Shown here in pieces: positions 1 through 17,544 of a stretch of DNA of 64,000 nt. The notes below the pieces were generated by a model that was not told the DNA's origin, did no database searches, and saw only the letters and a program-made list of their open reading frames with translations. The stretch comes from Synaphobranchus kaupii (lineage: Eukaryota > Chordata > Actinopteri > Anguilliformes > Synaphobranchidae). The translations under genes and the position numbers were made by a program. The stretch lies in NCBI GenBank assembly GCA_029718625.1, contig CM056389.1, positions 16,916,296-16,980,295 on the forward strand, written 5' to 3'. Numbering within the stretch: the first letter of the stretch is position 1; the number at the start of each line of letters is the position of its first letter.

Positions 1-523
1 AGTCTCATTGTCTCCTTACATTTGAATAATTGGGAGTTGTCCAAACCATCATTTATGAACAGAAAATTAAGAATATATTTTTTGTCCTACACGTAGTTGG
101 TGTTTTCCTAATTCATGACCATCCTTCCCCCAATCCTCTCCTTGTGAAAAATGTTTTGGTCCTGAGAGGATTCTACATGAACACCCTCTTATACCCTGAT
201 CTTCTTTGAACAAAACTGTGTTATTCTGTATGTTATAACTTCCTTAATGGACAAGACTAAACAGTACAGCCCAATGTGTCTGTCCAAAGTGCAGTGTTTT
301 TATTCTGAGCATCATGGATCAAATATGGTCCATGACAGCTTGTGGGGGTGTACAGGCTTATTGTTGCTTTTGCCAAATACTCAATATCTACGTTATAATT
401 TAAGATTAATTTTCCCATGGAATGTATGTGGAATTTTAACACAGGTATATTGTTTTAGGATTTTTCCCCCCGCCACTGTTGCTGTTGGACTTTTGTCACT
501 GTGAGTCTTTTTTGTTGTTGCAG

Positions 524-4301
<3,778 letters not shown>

Positions 4302-6831
4302 GTACATAGGTCACATGTCAATGTTGCACACATCCCATAGGCTGCTGGGGCCTCTGGCCTGGTAAACTCCACCTTCAGAAACAAACTCCCCGCTGCCTAC
4401 TGTAAAACCTGATCACTGCTCCCTAACCACCTCAAATTAACCTCTGTCCATGGTAAACTACAGCATCTTTGGATGTATAGGCAAACCTATAATGGGCAAC
4501 ACCCCCCCCCCCCCCCCCCCCTAAAAAAACAATACACGTAGATATTACTGTACACATTCAGATAGCACTTGTGTTTCCTTGATTGTGTTTCAATTTGTTT
4601 TTAATTTTTTTCAAACCATTGTGAGAATGGTCGATAAGATGACAGAACGTAACATGACTAAAACGTTTAACATGACACATTATACCCTCCCCATTGCCAT
4701 TTCCTTTCATTTGTGTGCTGTGTGGGTAGTGTACTGTAAATGCAGCACAGGTCACGCGTACGCAAGCTTATTATCCCTGGCTGTCTTTTGTACGGAGCAC
4801 GGTGACAAGGGTCAGTAATTTGTGCGTGAAATATACACTTAGTGTACTATGGAAAAAAAAACAAAAACAAATTAACAGTTTCGGTGACATTTAATAAAAG
4901 AGGACGAAATTTGGGTACATCTGCATAATTTCACGTTGTCTGTGTTGGAATATAGGAAAAAAATTATCTTAAATCCAGTCACCTGTGTTGCTAGTAGACC
5001 GCACGTGCATGCTAAATCGCTGCTGTAGGGCGCATGTGATATGTATACATTGTTTTATAATGTCGGGTTCCTGCTCGTGTTATAAACGCCTTTCCCCTCA
5101 CCACCTCCCCTCCCGCATTGGGCTGTCTCAGGTTTTACAGTATTTGCCTGGTGCGTGCGTGTGCGTATTTGTGCGTGTGGCTGTTCCCATGGTAATGAGC
5201 GTGCGGTGAGCGCGTGGCGCCTAGCTCCTCGTTAAGCGCCCTCCTGTTTGGAGTTTACCGTCATCCACAGCATTCTGTGGGATGCAGTGTCCGTTAGTTA
5301 CCACTACCTTGGGTACATGACAGGCAGCCCCAACCAGATTCCGCTTGTCTTTTTCACGAAGCATAATTAAACATTTGCGAGAAAGCAAATGTTTAAACTG
5401 GTACTAATGTCATGGTTACCGTGAACGTAAGTTGAATCCTTTTCTGTTTTTGTTTTTTCATTATTTGAAGTCCTTCCTGAGAGAATGGATAAAATAATTC
5501 ATTCAGGAGACGATTAGCAAGCTAATGCTAACCCCTTTCACCCTTTTTAGATTGTGTTTGAAATTCTTCTTTTTTTTACTTTGTTCCCGTTTTGTGTGTT
5601 AGCACTGGTGTTTGACATGACGATCCAACTTTCTCTTCCCTGCAGAGCGTGAGCAAAGTCTGGATCAGGACTGGCTCTCGTGTCTGCCATTTGGCACTTC
5701 AGCAAGTACCGATTCTGTCCACAAACGTTGCCATAGTTACGCTCTGTTTGCTCAGAATGATACTGCCGGAGGTTTGGGAGCCTAGCTCAAATCGACGACG
5801 CATCTTTTGCTCTTAGTCTCTTTACCGGCGGAAATCATTCTTCACACTTTATGCTTAGTAAAAAAAAAAAAGTGTGAGAGTAGCTAGGCCTCGCAAGGGT
5901 GTATCCCAGCAGCATACTGAATGCCCAGTGCCAGAGATCTGAGCGGTGGAATTAGGTGCTTTCATGCCATGCTTCATTTCAGTATTTGTTTGGATACATA
6001 CATACTACATATTTATATATATATATATTCATACATACCCCCTTCCAAAAAGAGTCCTCTCATCAACATCTTCCTCCTTTATGAATTCATGTTTATATGC
6101 ATTGTTACTCCGAATAGGCTATACCACTTTCTTCGCGAAATATGATAAAAGCAGTTTGAACTAGCCAGGCAGGCGTATTTCCATAATCTGGATACGTTCA
6201 GTTAACCGATAGGGCCTAGCGGTGATTTTCTTTTTCGGTTTATTAGTGGCAGGTTTGGTTTGTAAATAAACCCTCACCCCCAGCCGGCATTCATCCTAAA
6301 TATAGAGGTGATCTGCGCATAACGCCTCCAGTTTAGAAAAGCGCGTCACTTTAAATCGCGTTTGAAACGCTACATGGACTGGATCAAATGGATGTATTCA
6401 CCTGCTAGCTTACTTAAAGCTTTCCCAGTACTGTATCTCCCATAGACTGTATAAAAATAGGTATCTAATCATGTAGACTATGCGTTCGGCAGAAGGAGAT
6501 GTTGGCTGAAGAGATTGTGATCTGTTGCATGATTCTGTTCACTGTGTTAACATAATTATTATACATTTAAAGTAAGTATATATTGTTATTATTATTACAA
6601 TAACAAATATTATGAATAGTCATATTATTATTATTATTATCATTATTATTAATAATAATAATGTTATAAATGTTATTATTATATTTATTATTAGCGTTGT
6701 TTCTGTTGTAATTTATTTCGCTGGAATTGAGTGATTTTATAGGCTACATAGGCCTATACATTTCCGTCTTTATAGTGCTGTGTAAGTTGACACTTTTACA
6801 TTACACTACATTACATTAATTTAGCAGACGC
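4302..6831. other. GRIK1 intron up to the assembly gap, no exon recognised
   Basis: After the exon-4 donor I find no sequence coding for M3 (SYTANLAAFL-type), S2 or M4 of the receptor, and no LTN1 exon on the other strand. The stretch holds a C run near 4502-4522, AT-rich microsatellites (6560-6720), and at its right edge (about 6799-6831) the start of a fish SINE tail (ATTTAGCAGACGC) that the gap cuts off. Confidence 0.7.
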
Positions 6832-7331
6832 NNNNNNNNNNNNNNNNNNNNNNNNNNNNNNNNNNNNNNNNNNNNNNNNNNNNNNNNNNNNNNNNNNNNN
6901 NNNNNNNNNNNNNNNNNNNNNNNNNNNNNNNNNNNNNNNNNNNNNNNNNNNNNNNNNNNNNNNNNNNNNNNNNNNNNNNNNNNNNNNNNNNNNNNNNNNN
7001 NNNNNNNNNNNNNNNNNNNNNNNNNNNNNNNNNNNNNNNNNNNNNNNNNNNNNNNNNNNNNNNNNNNNNNNNNNNNNNNNNNNNNNNNNNNNNNNNNNNN
7101 NNNNNNNNNNNNNNNNNNNNNNNNNNNNNNNNNNNNNNNNNNNNNNNNNNNNNNNNNNNNNNNNNNNNNNNNNNNNNNNNNNNNNNNNNNNNNNNNNNNN
7201 NNNNNNNNNNNNNNNNNNNNNNNNNNNNNNNNNNNNNNNNNNNNNNNNNNNNNNNNNNNNNNNNNNNNNNNNNNNNNNNNNNNNNNNNNNNNNNNNNNNN
7301 NNNNNNNNNNNNNNNNNNNNNNNNNNNNNNN
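6832..7331. other. Assembly gap of exactly 500 N
   Basis: The N run is exactly 500 bases, which looks like a placeholder and not a measured size. It starts inside a dispersed SINE tail. The 3' halves of two convergent genes, GRIK1 on the left and LTN1 on the right, are missing around it. The hidden sequence is therefore probably many kilobases. Confidence 0.95.
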
Positions 7332-7348
7332 TCTCTCTACTTTATCGA

Positions 7349-8299
7349 TGTACAAACCCCAATTCCAAAAAAAGTTGGGACAGTTTGTAAAATGCACATA
7401 AAAGCAGTGATTTGTAAATTATCTTTTACATGTATTTAATTGAAAACAGTACAAAGAAAAGATATTTCATGTTTGGCCTCATCAACTTTTACATTTTTGT
7501 AAATATACGAAAATTCCGAATTTGATGCCAAGGGCATCAAACAAGGGCAAAAAAATAATAATTTTTAAAAAAAAGATTAAGCTGTAAATTACACAAGAAC
7601 AGTATGGAACCCACTGTTGGCTAACTGGCTCTCAGTCTTCAAGGGTCTGCGGTATCAAACGAGCAGCTTAAAACCATCACTCTGCTGCCAGATATGGATG
7701 GATTACTTGAAGGGATGTTTCTCCTGACTTATTTTTCCATAGAGTTCAATAGAAAAATGAGTCAGGAGAAACAACCCTTAAAGTGATCCATCCATATCTA
7801 CTGCATATCTGGCAGCAGAGTGATGGTTTGAGGCTCGTTTGATACTCAGACCCTTGATGACTTAAAGCCATTTAGCCAACTATGGGTTCCATACTATTCC
7901 CATGTAATTTACAGCTTAATCTAGTCCCACCCCCAATTCCCATAGAGATCCATTCAAATGGAGAGGTTATAGTATCGCTTGTAAGAGTACCTGAAAATAA
8001 GATATCAAGAGTCTTTTGATGTACATTTATACCCAGCCATGATAGCATCACCTGTTTACCTGTGGAATGTTCCAAACAGGTGTTTTTTTAACTTCCCATT
8101 CTTTTTTTTTCTCTCCTGTCCCAACTTTTTTGGATGGTATCAAATTCGGAATTAACATATATTTACAAACATCAATAAAGTTGATAAGGTAAAACATTAA
8201 ATATCTTTTCTTTGTACCGTTTTCAATTAAATATACGTAAAGGAGAATTTACAAATCACTGCTTTCTGCTTTCATGTGCATTTTACATACTGTCCCAAC
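7349..8299. mobile_element. Long palindromic DNA-transposon-like element A
   Basis: The left end (CAAACCCCAATTCCAAAAAAAGT, then GGGACAGTTTGTAAAATGCACAT) pairs with the right end (ATGTGCATTTTACATACTGTCCCAAC). The outermost right bases are missing, so the right end is truncated. The interior is a second palindrome centred near 7745, where TCAGGAGAAACA on the right matches TGTTTCTCCTGA on the left. No transposase frame remains, so it is non-autonomous. The core from about 7610 to 8010 is shared with the element at 39467-40545, which has different ends. Confidence 0.75.
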
Positions 8300-8452
8300 A
8301 AGCCCATATAACACAAGGAATTCTGGAAGGCAGAGAGGCCAAGTGGTGTATATTGTATAGAAAATAAAAAATAAAACTTCAGTCCGGGGCAATGTTACTT
8401 GCTGTGAGAGGTCATAGGTCATAGGTGAGAGGTCAAAGGTGGGTGCGTTTAC

Positions 8453-11400
8453 CTGCGGAGGCAGCATCTGTCTCATCTTCCTCCACTCTGGAGCAGAGGG
8501 GGTCAGGCAGCCGATAAAGGCGGGCAGGAGCTGGGCACCGGACTGACTGCTGCTAAGCAGGGTCTCCACCAGACTCTGCACTGCGGACATCAGCACCTGC
8601 AGACTGGGGGGCGGGGGGAGAGATTGGGCATGAACACACCCCTCTGGGAATACATGCTGGGGGCATGAACACCCCCCGAGCACCTACAGCAGTGGTCTCC
8701 TACTCTGTTCCTGAAGATCTACCGTCCTGCAGGTTTTCATTTCAACCCTAATGCGGCACACCTGATTCTACTAATTAGCAGCTCAACAAGATCTCTAGCT
8801 GTTGAATGAGGTGTGCTTTGTTAGGGTTGGAGTGAAAACCTACAGGACAGTAGATCTCCAGGAACAGGGTTGGACACCACTGACCTACAGGCTGGGTGTG
8901 TGAACAGCGCCCCTGAACGAGCATAATTTTTAATCACTTTTTTAAAAGAATTACATTTTTTAATAAATCGGGGTCTGTCTTTTTCCCTGCAAACATTATT
9001 TTTTTAATCATTGTATAATATCGGTAAAGCACTTTGTGCACCTGTAACAAAAACTGTGAAAAAATAAGAAATTGGGGAAATTAATAAAGTATCACTGTGT
9101 TAAAATGTGTGGAGTGTTTTTCCCCACTATGATAGATAGGCCTGAAAACTGCTCCTGTTGAGGTGCATTACCTTCTCACCCCCAAGGGGGCGCCGAGGAG
9201 CTGCTTTTTGACCCAGACAGCAGCACTGTGCAAGAAGGCTCCCTCACTCAGCTCAGTCTCCGGGTGGCTGACCAGGGAGCGGACTCCAGCGAAGCAGGCA
9301 TGCCTCAGCTTCTGTAGGAGGGAGTCTGTAGCACCAGGCAACAACATGTCAATGGCCTTAGAAAGCATTACTGTGTGTGCATCTGTCATTACACTACATT
9401 ACATCACAATCACTTGGCAGACGCCCTTATCCAAAGCGGCGTACAGAAGTGCAGAACATCAGCGTAACTCTCAGGTATACAAAAATGTACATCACCAAGA
9501 AGGAGAGAGACCCATTAATAATCAATAAGTGAAATATTATCCTAACAAACAACGACTACATCCAACCACACAACATGCTCATTCTGAGGATCTAACCTGT
9601 ATGTATCCATAAACCCCAAACTCAGCAGCACTTTAAATCCCGTGTGGTACAACTACTGAGTGGTATAAGTAACTACTGCGCAGTATAAGCAACTACAGAG
9701 TGGTATAAGTAACTACTGCGCAGTATAAGCAACTACAGATTGGTATAAGTAACTACTGCGCAGTATAAGCAACTACTGAGTGGTATAAGTAACTACTGCG
9801 CAGTATAAGCAACTACAGAGTGGTATAAGTAACTACTGCGCAGTATAAGCAACTACAGAGTGGTATAAGTAACTACTGCGCAGTATAAGCAACTACTGAG
9901 TGGTATAAGTAAATACTGAGCGGTATAAATATAAGTAAATACTGAACTAGTACCGAGCTGTATAAATAAATACTGAGCGGTATAAGCAACTACAGAGTGG
10001 TACAAGTAAATACTGAGCCGTATAAGTAACTAGTACCGCATGGTATAAGTAAATACTGAGCCGTATAAGTAACTACAGAGCAGGATAAGTAACTACAGAG
10101 CGGCGTACGTAACTAAAGAGCGGTATTTAGTAACTACAGCACGGTATAAATAACTAACGGCGGTATTTAGTAACTCCCGAGCAGTATAAGTAACTAACGG
10201 TGAGCGGTATAAGTAACTAAGGGGCAGTATTTACTAACAACAGCGCGGTATAAATAACTAACAGCGGTATTTAGTAACTACAGCACGGTATAAATAACTA
10301 ACGGCGGTATTTAGAAACTCCCGAGCAGTATAAGTAACTAACGGTGGTATTGAGTAACTCCCGAGCGGTATAAGTAACTAACGGGCAGTATTTACTAACT
10401 ACAGCGCGGTATAAATAACTAATGGCGGTATTTAGTAACTACAGCGCGGTATAAATAACTAACGGCGGTATTTAGTAACTCCCGAGCGGTATAAGTAACT
10501 AACGGCGGTATTTAGTAACTCCCGAGCGGTATAAGTAACTAACGGGCAGTATTTACTAACTACAGCACAGTATAAATAACTAACGGCGGTATTTACTAAC
10601 TACAGCGCGGTATAAATAACTAACGGCGGTATTTAGTAACTCCCGAGTGGAATAAGTAACTAACGGCGGTATTTAGTAACTCCCGAGTGGTATAAGTAAC
10701 TAACAGCGGTATTTAGTACCTCCCGAGCGGTATAAGTAACTAACAGCGGTATTTAGTAACTCCCGAGCGGTATAAGTAACTAACGGCGGTATTTAGTAAC
10801 TCCCGAGCGGTATTTAGTAACTCCCGAACGGTATAGAGCTCACCAGACAGGCGGGTGGTTTCCTGGTCCTGTGCACACAGCTGGAAGACGGTGAGCAGCA
10901 GCTCTTCAGCGGACGCCAGCAGCAGGCAGCCCTTGACCGAGGAGAAGAAGTTGGACGCCACCTCACAGATGAAGGACACCAGCGGCTCCATGTTCCCCGC
11001 GTCCGACAGGTTCTTGGCCTCGGAGAGCGTAGCGTGGAGCTTATCGATGATCTTCTCCACGTACTCCTCCCCAATGAGCCTCTCTGTAAAGGAACATGGA
11101 AAGATGAGGAAAATGCCATCAAACGTTTGTTTCAGTTAAATCAAATTACACTAATCCAATGAATGAGTACAAATGCACGTAACAAACAATTAACATGATT
11201 CAAGAGAAATAAAGCCAATCCCAACAGTACAAAAAAGTACCATTAAACCACTAATCGAGTGTTTGAACAGGTTCTTTCTGACATATTTTTTGTCAAATAT
11301 AAGATATTAACATGGGAATGCTAAGCAAACAATTTATATTACGACATGACTTCTTCATCCCATGATGAAACTAATATAAATGCGCTACAAAACAATGCTA

Positions 11401-14400
11401 TGTTAAGACTGGTATCAAAACTATATTATCGACAGACAGAATAATATAACCAACAAAAACTCTTAGAATGACATTCCCAGCACAAGTACAATTTCATAAC
11501 TCTAAGCTTTGGCCAAGAGTCAAGACACTCTCAACATTGTGCTCAGAAAGGCCGTTTCTGATTGGATGTACTTGCCGTTGAGGTGGTGCTGTGAGAGCAC
11601 CAGACTGATCAGAGCCCAGCTGTGATCATGGCCGGATGTGGGCGTGGCCTTGGTCGACCGCGTGCCCCCTAGTCCCAGCTCGCACAGCTCCCCGGCCAAT
11701 CCCACGAGCCTCTCTCCCAGGACCGCCCCCTTCAGCCAGCCAATAGAGGCCTCCAGGCAGGCTGGGTCTGCACATGCCTAGAATGAAACCCAGTACATTA
11801 CACTGCTGGCATTTAGCAGACGCTCTTATCCAGAGCGACATGCACAACTTGAGAACTTTTTTTACATAGTATCCATTTATACAGGCGGATATATACTGAA
11901 CCAATGCAGGTTAAGTACACTGCTCAAGGTTACAACAGCAGTGTCCTATTTGGGGACTGAACCTACATCCTTTCAGTAACAAGCCCAGTTCCCTACCCAC
12001 TACACTACACTGCTTACCTTCTGTATGATCTGAAGAACAACCCCCCATTTTAGGTCCATCTGTGGAGAAACAGAAACAAGGGGCAGTTGTAAGAAGCCTA
12101 TGTCTATCGTCACAGTGACCCAAATCTATAGCATGAGCCTATTGTGACGAACGTAAGAGAAACAAATCTCAAACAACGGTGACATAAACCAAAACATTTA
12201 TTGCAAGTGTATCATAACCGTAAAGTAACCAAATTTGTATCGTGAGTCTATCATGACAGCAGTGATCTAACCATATCTCTATGGGTTACTATGATGATGG
12301 TGACTTAACCATATCTCTATGGGTTACTATGATGATGGTGACTTAACCATATCTCTATCATGGTTCTATTATGATGAGTGCAATAACCGTGCGATGTTTG
12401 AGCGGCTCTCCCTTACTTTAGCGATGTGGTTGAGGATGTGATTATAGTGCCATAACCGTGCAATGTTTGAGCGGCTCTCCCTTACTTTAGCGATGTGGTT
12501 GAGGATGTGATTATAGTGCCATAACCGTGCGATGTTTGATCGGCTCTCCCTTACTTTGGTGATGTGGTTGAGGATGTGATTATAGTGCCATAACCATGCG
12601 ATGTTCGAGCGACTCTCCCTTACTTTAGCGATGTGGTTGAGGATGTGATTATAGTGCCATAACCGTGCAATGTTTGAGCGGCTCTCCCTTACTTTGGTGA
12701 TGTGGTTGAGGATGTGAGTTTTCCCCTCCGTGGTGCTGCAGCAGTGGAGTGCACTGAACACCATGTTCACCAGGAAGTCAGTGTCCTTGTGCCGGTCCTG
12801 CTGGAGCCACACCACCACCTTCTGCAGGAGGAACCGGACCGCCGGGTTCTGGGCCAGCGCCTCCCCCTGCTCTCCCGCGGTGCTCTTCAGCTCCTCCTCC
12901 TCCTCCTCGTCTTTCTCCCCCGCCGGGTCGAGCAGCACCTGGAAGAGCTCGCGGGAGGGGAAGGAGCTGACCAGGACGGACAGGAAGCGCAGGTGCTTCT
13001 CCGAGTCGCGCTGGTTGACGTACGCCATGTCGAGCTCCGCCAGCCTGCACACCAGCGCCTCCAGGTGGCCGCTCTTCAGCGGCGACCCCGGCGGAGCCAG
13101 GCCCTTGCCCCACCCCTCTTCCTGCTCAGGCTCCTCCCCTTCCTCCTTTCCCTCTCTGCCTTCCAGGTCGGAGATGCGGATCTTCACCGTCTTCTTCTTC
13201 TTCTTCCGACCGAGCTTATCGCCGTCGTCGTCGCCGCCGCTCGCGGGGTTCTGCATGACGCTCAGCAGGGTGGCCACGCCCGCCAGCGGCCCCTCCTCCA
13301 CCTCCTCGCGGTCCACCTGCCGCACGCACAGCAGCTCCAGCCCCTCCCAGAAATCCGCCAGCAGGCGGCGGAAGGTGGCGGCCTGGTCTGGGGACTCCGC
13401 CCGCTTCTCCCAGGAGACGAGCATGTCCGTCACCTGGGGGAAGAGGGGTCCGCCCTGCAGGGCGGGGCTCCCCAAAGCGCTCTCCACCAGGGGCAGGAGC
13501 TGCAGAGAGAGAGGGGGACAGAGGAGGGGAGAGACGGTGTGAGTAACAGAGGGGCGATAAATAGCAGGGAAAGAGGGATGGCAGAGAGAAAGAGATAGAG
13601 GAGAGAGGGGCGAGTACGAGAGAAAGAAGTGGTCAGGGGGAGAATAAAAAGAAAAAGAGAATTTCAAACATGCTGGAATACACAGGACACAATGAGGCCC
13701 CTTTCAGAGAGCAGGAATAAAGGCCAGGACAAAGAGTTAATTGAGCCTACACACTGACAGGCCAAAACATCACACTAAAACGTTGCACTAAAGAAAAAAA
13801 GAAAAATCACACCCAGGTGGTGAAGTAAGCGGTGCAGGTTTTGAGCAATCATATTAAAAAATGCAATAGAAAATGTGTGTGTTGTTTACATGTATAAAAA
13901 CAATGGCCTCTGGTTTGGTGATATTTTTACATTATGCTTCTTATTAATTAGTATACTTACAGACATTGCATTTAAAAGAGAGATAGAGATAAAGGACAGC
14001 AATTGGTATTTCAGAAGAAACAGGAAATATGACAGTTAGTACACTGATAACAAACAGGAAAGATTACAGTTATTACTTGAACAATAACAATGGAATTCCA
14101 AACTCAACAAGAGGGTGCATGAATTGTTGGGCCGTTCCATAACTGACTGGGTCCAGCAGAACACTGGTGGTAGATTTTGTATTGATTTTGCTTCGGGGGG
14201 TTGCTACGGCGACTCACCTTGCTAACAGGTGGAACGTTCAAAACTCCACTCTAGCGGCAGTTGGTAATTTTAATTTCAATCCCATTTTCTAACTTGTGAC
14301 GACGACTACAGTTTTTAAGGTACACAGACATAATATGTATCAAAATGTTCATGTGGTTCCCAGAATTCCTATGGTGTAAATATCTAAGCTGTGACATGTA

Positions 14401-17337
14401 TATTTTTTGAGATAGAGCTGTCTGAAGCTGGGCATGCTTTTTTGAAGCTACTATTGTATTCCCGGGCATGTGACGCCTAGGCGACTCCTGATTGGTTTTA
14501 AATCTCATGCTACGAACGGACGGACGGACGGACACACGTCACGTATAGAAGCGGCTGCACCGCTTAAAAATAAAACACAACCGAAATGTCTGCCGCACAT
14601 TCAGATCGAAGACTACTGAAACTGGGACTGTTTGTTAGAGAGAGAGCCATCAAACTCTGGTGCTACGGTGACATTTACAAGCACAGCGGCTCCCTCCCTG
14701 TCTACTTCAGCTGATGTGTGGCGAGCCTTCTGGCACAAAATGGCTGCCGTGCATCACACGGCCAGCTGAAAGCTGGCTGAAGTGAGTTCGCCCTGCTTCA
14801 CTGCAAAGCACTTGGAGATCAATTAAAGGGACATTTTTGCACACAGAGAGGTAGTATGCTATTGCATCCCAACAGTACTACTGTAGTTACTGTTGTTGCC
14901 AGTACTGACGCTCAGCTATTTTAAAGGGGCAGTTCACCCAAATATTTTATTTTGATATGTTTCTGCATACCCAGAGTGCTATCTATTCATCCGGGTTGTT
15001 TTGCTGAAAACTCACTAGTTTTGTAGATATCTGCTGCAACTCACCTTGGTATCACCATGATATAACGGACCTCAACGGGTCCGAAGTTTGCGGGCGCCAG
15101 AAATTTACATTTAAAAAAATCAACTCTCTAAAAAAATATAATGACACGGTTACTCACAAACATACACAGACCTTGTTGTGCACGGTTTTTTTGAAAACTA
15201 CATTCTACCGAATTACGCCAACTGTGTATATACGCGCAAAGTCTTAACTAAAGCACCCCAGTATTCTGGGGCTCATGTCAACACAGTGCCCCTTTAACGT
15301 TGTGGCGAGGAGGAGCAGCGCTTTTCTCTCTCACCTGGTCTACGACGAGCGCGCTCTGTATCCGCCGGCTGTCCTCATCCTCACCGGCGTTCTGCAGCAG
15401 GCTGAACCGCAGGCATTCCACGGCGGCGAAGACGACGGCCGCGCTCTCCGAGCGGCTGGCCAAGGCGCGCTCGCTCCACAACCTGAAGCGCGGCGACAGG
15501 GGGTCACTCGTGACACAACACTACATTTCCACACAGTTTACGTCATAATCTGAGATCTGTGTCCTGAGGCCTCCGACTGCCAGCTTTACACATGGCTGTT
15601 AGCGGTTTACTCCCCTGAATCAGTTTCTTTTGTCACAGCATCACATTTCTAGTTAAGAGATGTGGTCACAGGCATACTGTGTACTTCACAGTGGCCATAT
15701 GTTAACCCAAATGAATACGTTTAACTCTCATCAACTTACTATATCATTCTAACTGATGCCAAATTTTGACATCAAAGACACATTATCACACGCAAAGGTA
15801 ACAGAACGACAAGTCTGAATGCTCCATGTTTTACAGGTATGTTCTTTTTCCTGCAAATACTGACTTTCAGGCCCTGGGAAAACTAGTATTTGGCTTTATT
15901 GCCGAATGTTCTCTCCTGCTATCAGCGAATAAAGAGTTCATGAGTTGTGTGGTTAAGACATGCATACAAGTCCTTTGCACCTGGTTGAAATATTAAGGAC
16001 TGGAACATTAGTATTTCCAGATGAATCTGGCGCTTGTACCCCTGAATGATGGCGGTGAAGAAGGTGTTGTAGAATTCCAATTTGGGGTCGGTGACCTCCT
16101 CTGGCAGTTTGCTGATGAACGGCAAAAGGTTGGGGTGTAGAACAGTGGCCAGACCCCTGCCCCCTTCTCTCAGTAACCCCCAGAGCTTGGGCATCAACCC
16201 TTTTCTCGCGTTCACGTGCGTCCAGCACTCCTGAAACAGCACGACAAATGAAAAAATGACCAGAGAGGTTGGAATTTTGGAACAGTCCAATGAGACGACA
16301 AGCTTGGGTGAGCAGAAACCCCACACTGACCAATCATCACGAAGATGGAAGTAGGCATGGGACGTCATGAAAATTAAATGTTAAAATGGCACTAAAACAT
16401 ACTGGAATCACTTTACCTTACATTTTGTTAACAGATATTTTTATTGCATCATAGGACACATCTTTTATTTGCGAACATCCTTTTTAGTGAAAAATAAACA
16501 AGAAGAGATCCAACACCCAGCAGGTAATCACAATGAGAGACAAAAATCCATTAATAAAAAGAATCTACCTATCAACCTGATATCCAAGCATTCACATGGT
16601 TCAATTAGTTGTGTTGTAAATTACATTATAGGCATTTAGCAGACGCTCTTATCCAGAGCGACTTACACAACTTCTTATTACATTTATCCATTTATACAGC
16701 TGGATATATACTGAAGCAATTCAGGTTAAGTACCTTGCTCAAGGGTACAACGGCAGTGTCCTACCTGGGAATCGAACCTGCAACCTTTCAGTTACAAGGC
16801 CAGTTCCTTAACCATTATACTACACTGCCGCTTTCAGTTACAAGGCCAGTTCCTTAACCATTATACTACACTGCCGCCCATGCACAGTAAATTAATAACT
16901 TGTTTTGTTTTCAGATCACACAGAGGTACAGCAAGGACAGCAGTATGAATGCAAAAATAAACAACAATCAAACAATCTTAAATAAGGTCATCATAAATTA
17001 TAAGGTCCCCCTGCATGAATAAATAAATAAATAATAGCAACATTGTGTGAGTCTGTTCTTTAAATAAAATAAAGTCCAACTGGCATTGTGGCATAGAGTT
17101 TTCAAGTCACTCGTGAGGATATTCACGATTATCCCGATAATGGAAATTCACCACGATAAAATTATCTTGAGCGTTTTTATCCCGATAAAAGATAAAATCT
17201 TATATCCTCCCATATCTAGATGGAAGACCCACAATATCAGAGTCGGGGTCAATTCCATCATAATATAAGACATGAATTGAGATTACACTACACATGCTGT
17301 TTTATTTTCCTGTATTCTCCAAAGACAGCGTGTGCAT

Positions 17338-17386
<49 letters not shown>

Positions 17387-17413
17387 CACACACACACAAA
17401 TGCAGACACGCAT

Positions 17414-17454
<41 letters not shown>

Positions 17455-17471
17455 TGCAGACACGCACGCAT

Positions 17472-17502
<31 letters not shown>

Positions 17503-17511
17503 TGCAGACAT

Positions 17512-17544
<33 letters not shown>

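Noticed and set aside
5640..5830. A possible GRIK1 or LTN1 exon after CCCTGCAG at 5645
   Set aside because: The acceptor looks fair, but no frame gives kainate receptor or listerin sequence.
6816..7397. A 193-codon frame on -
   Set aside because: It runs through the N gap and has no real sequence.
12702..13598. Two long + strand frames (298 and 270 codons)
   Set aside because: They are antisense shadows of the GC-rich LTN1 exon 10, whose - strand reading aligns with listerin and has matching splice phases.
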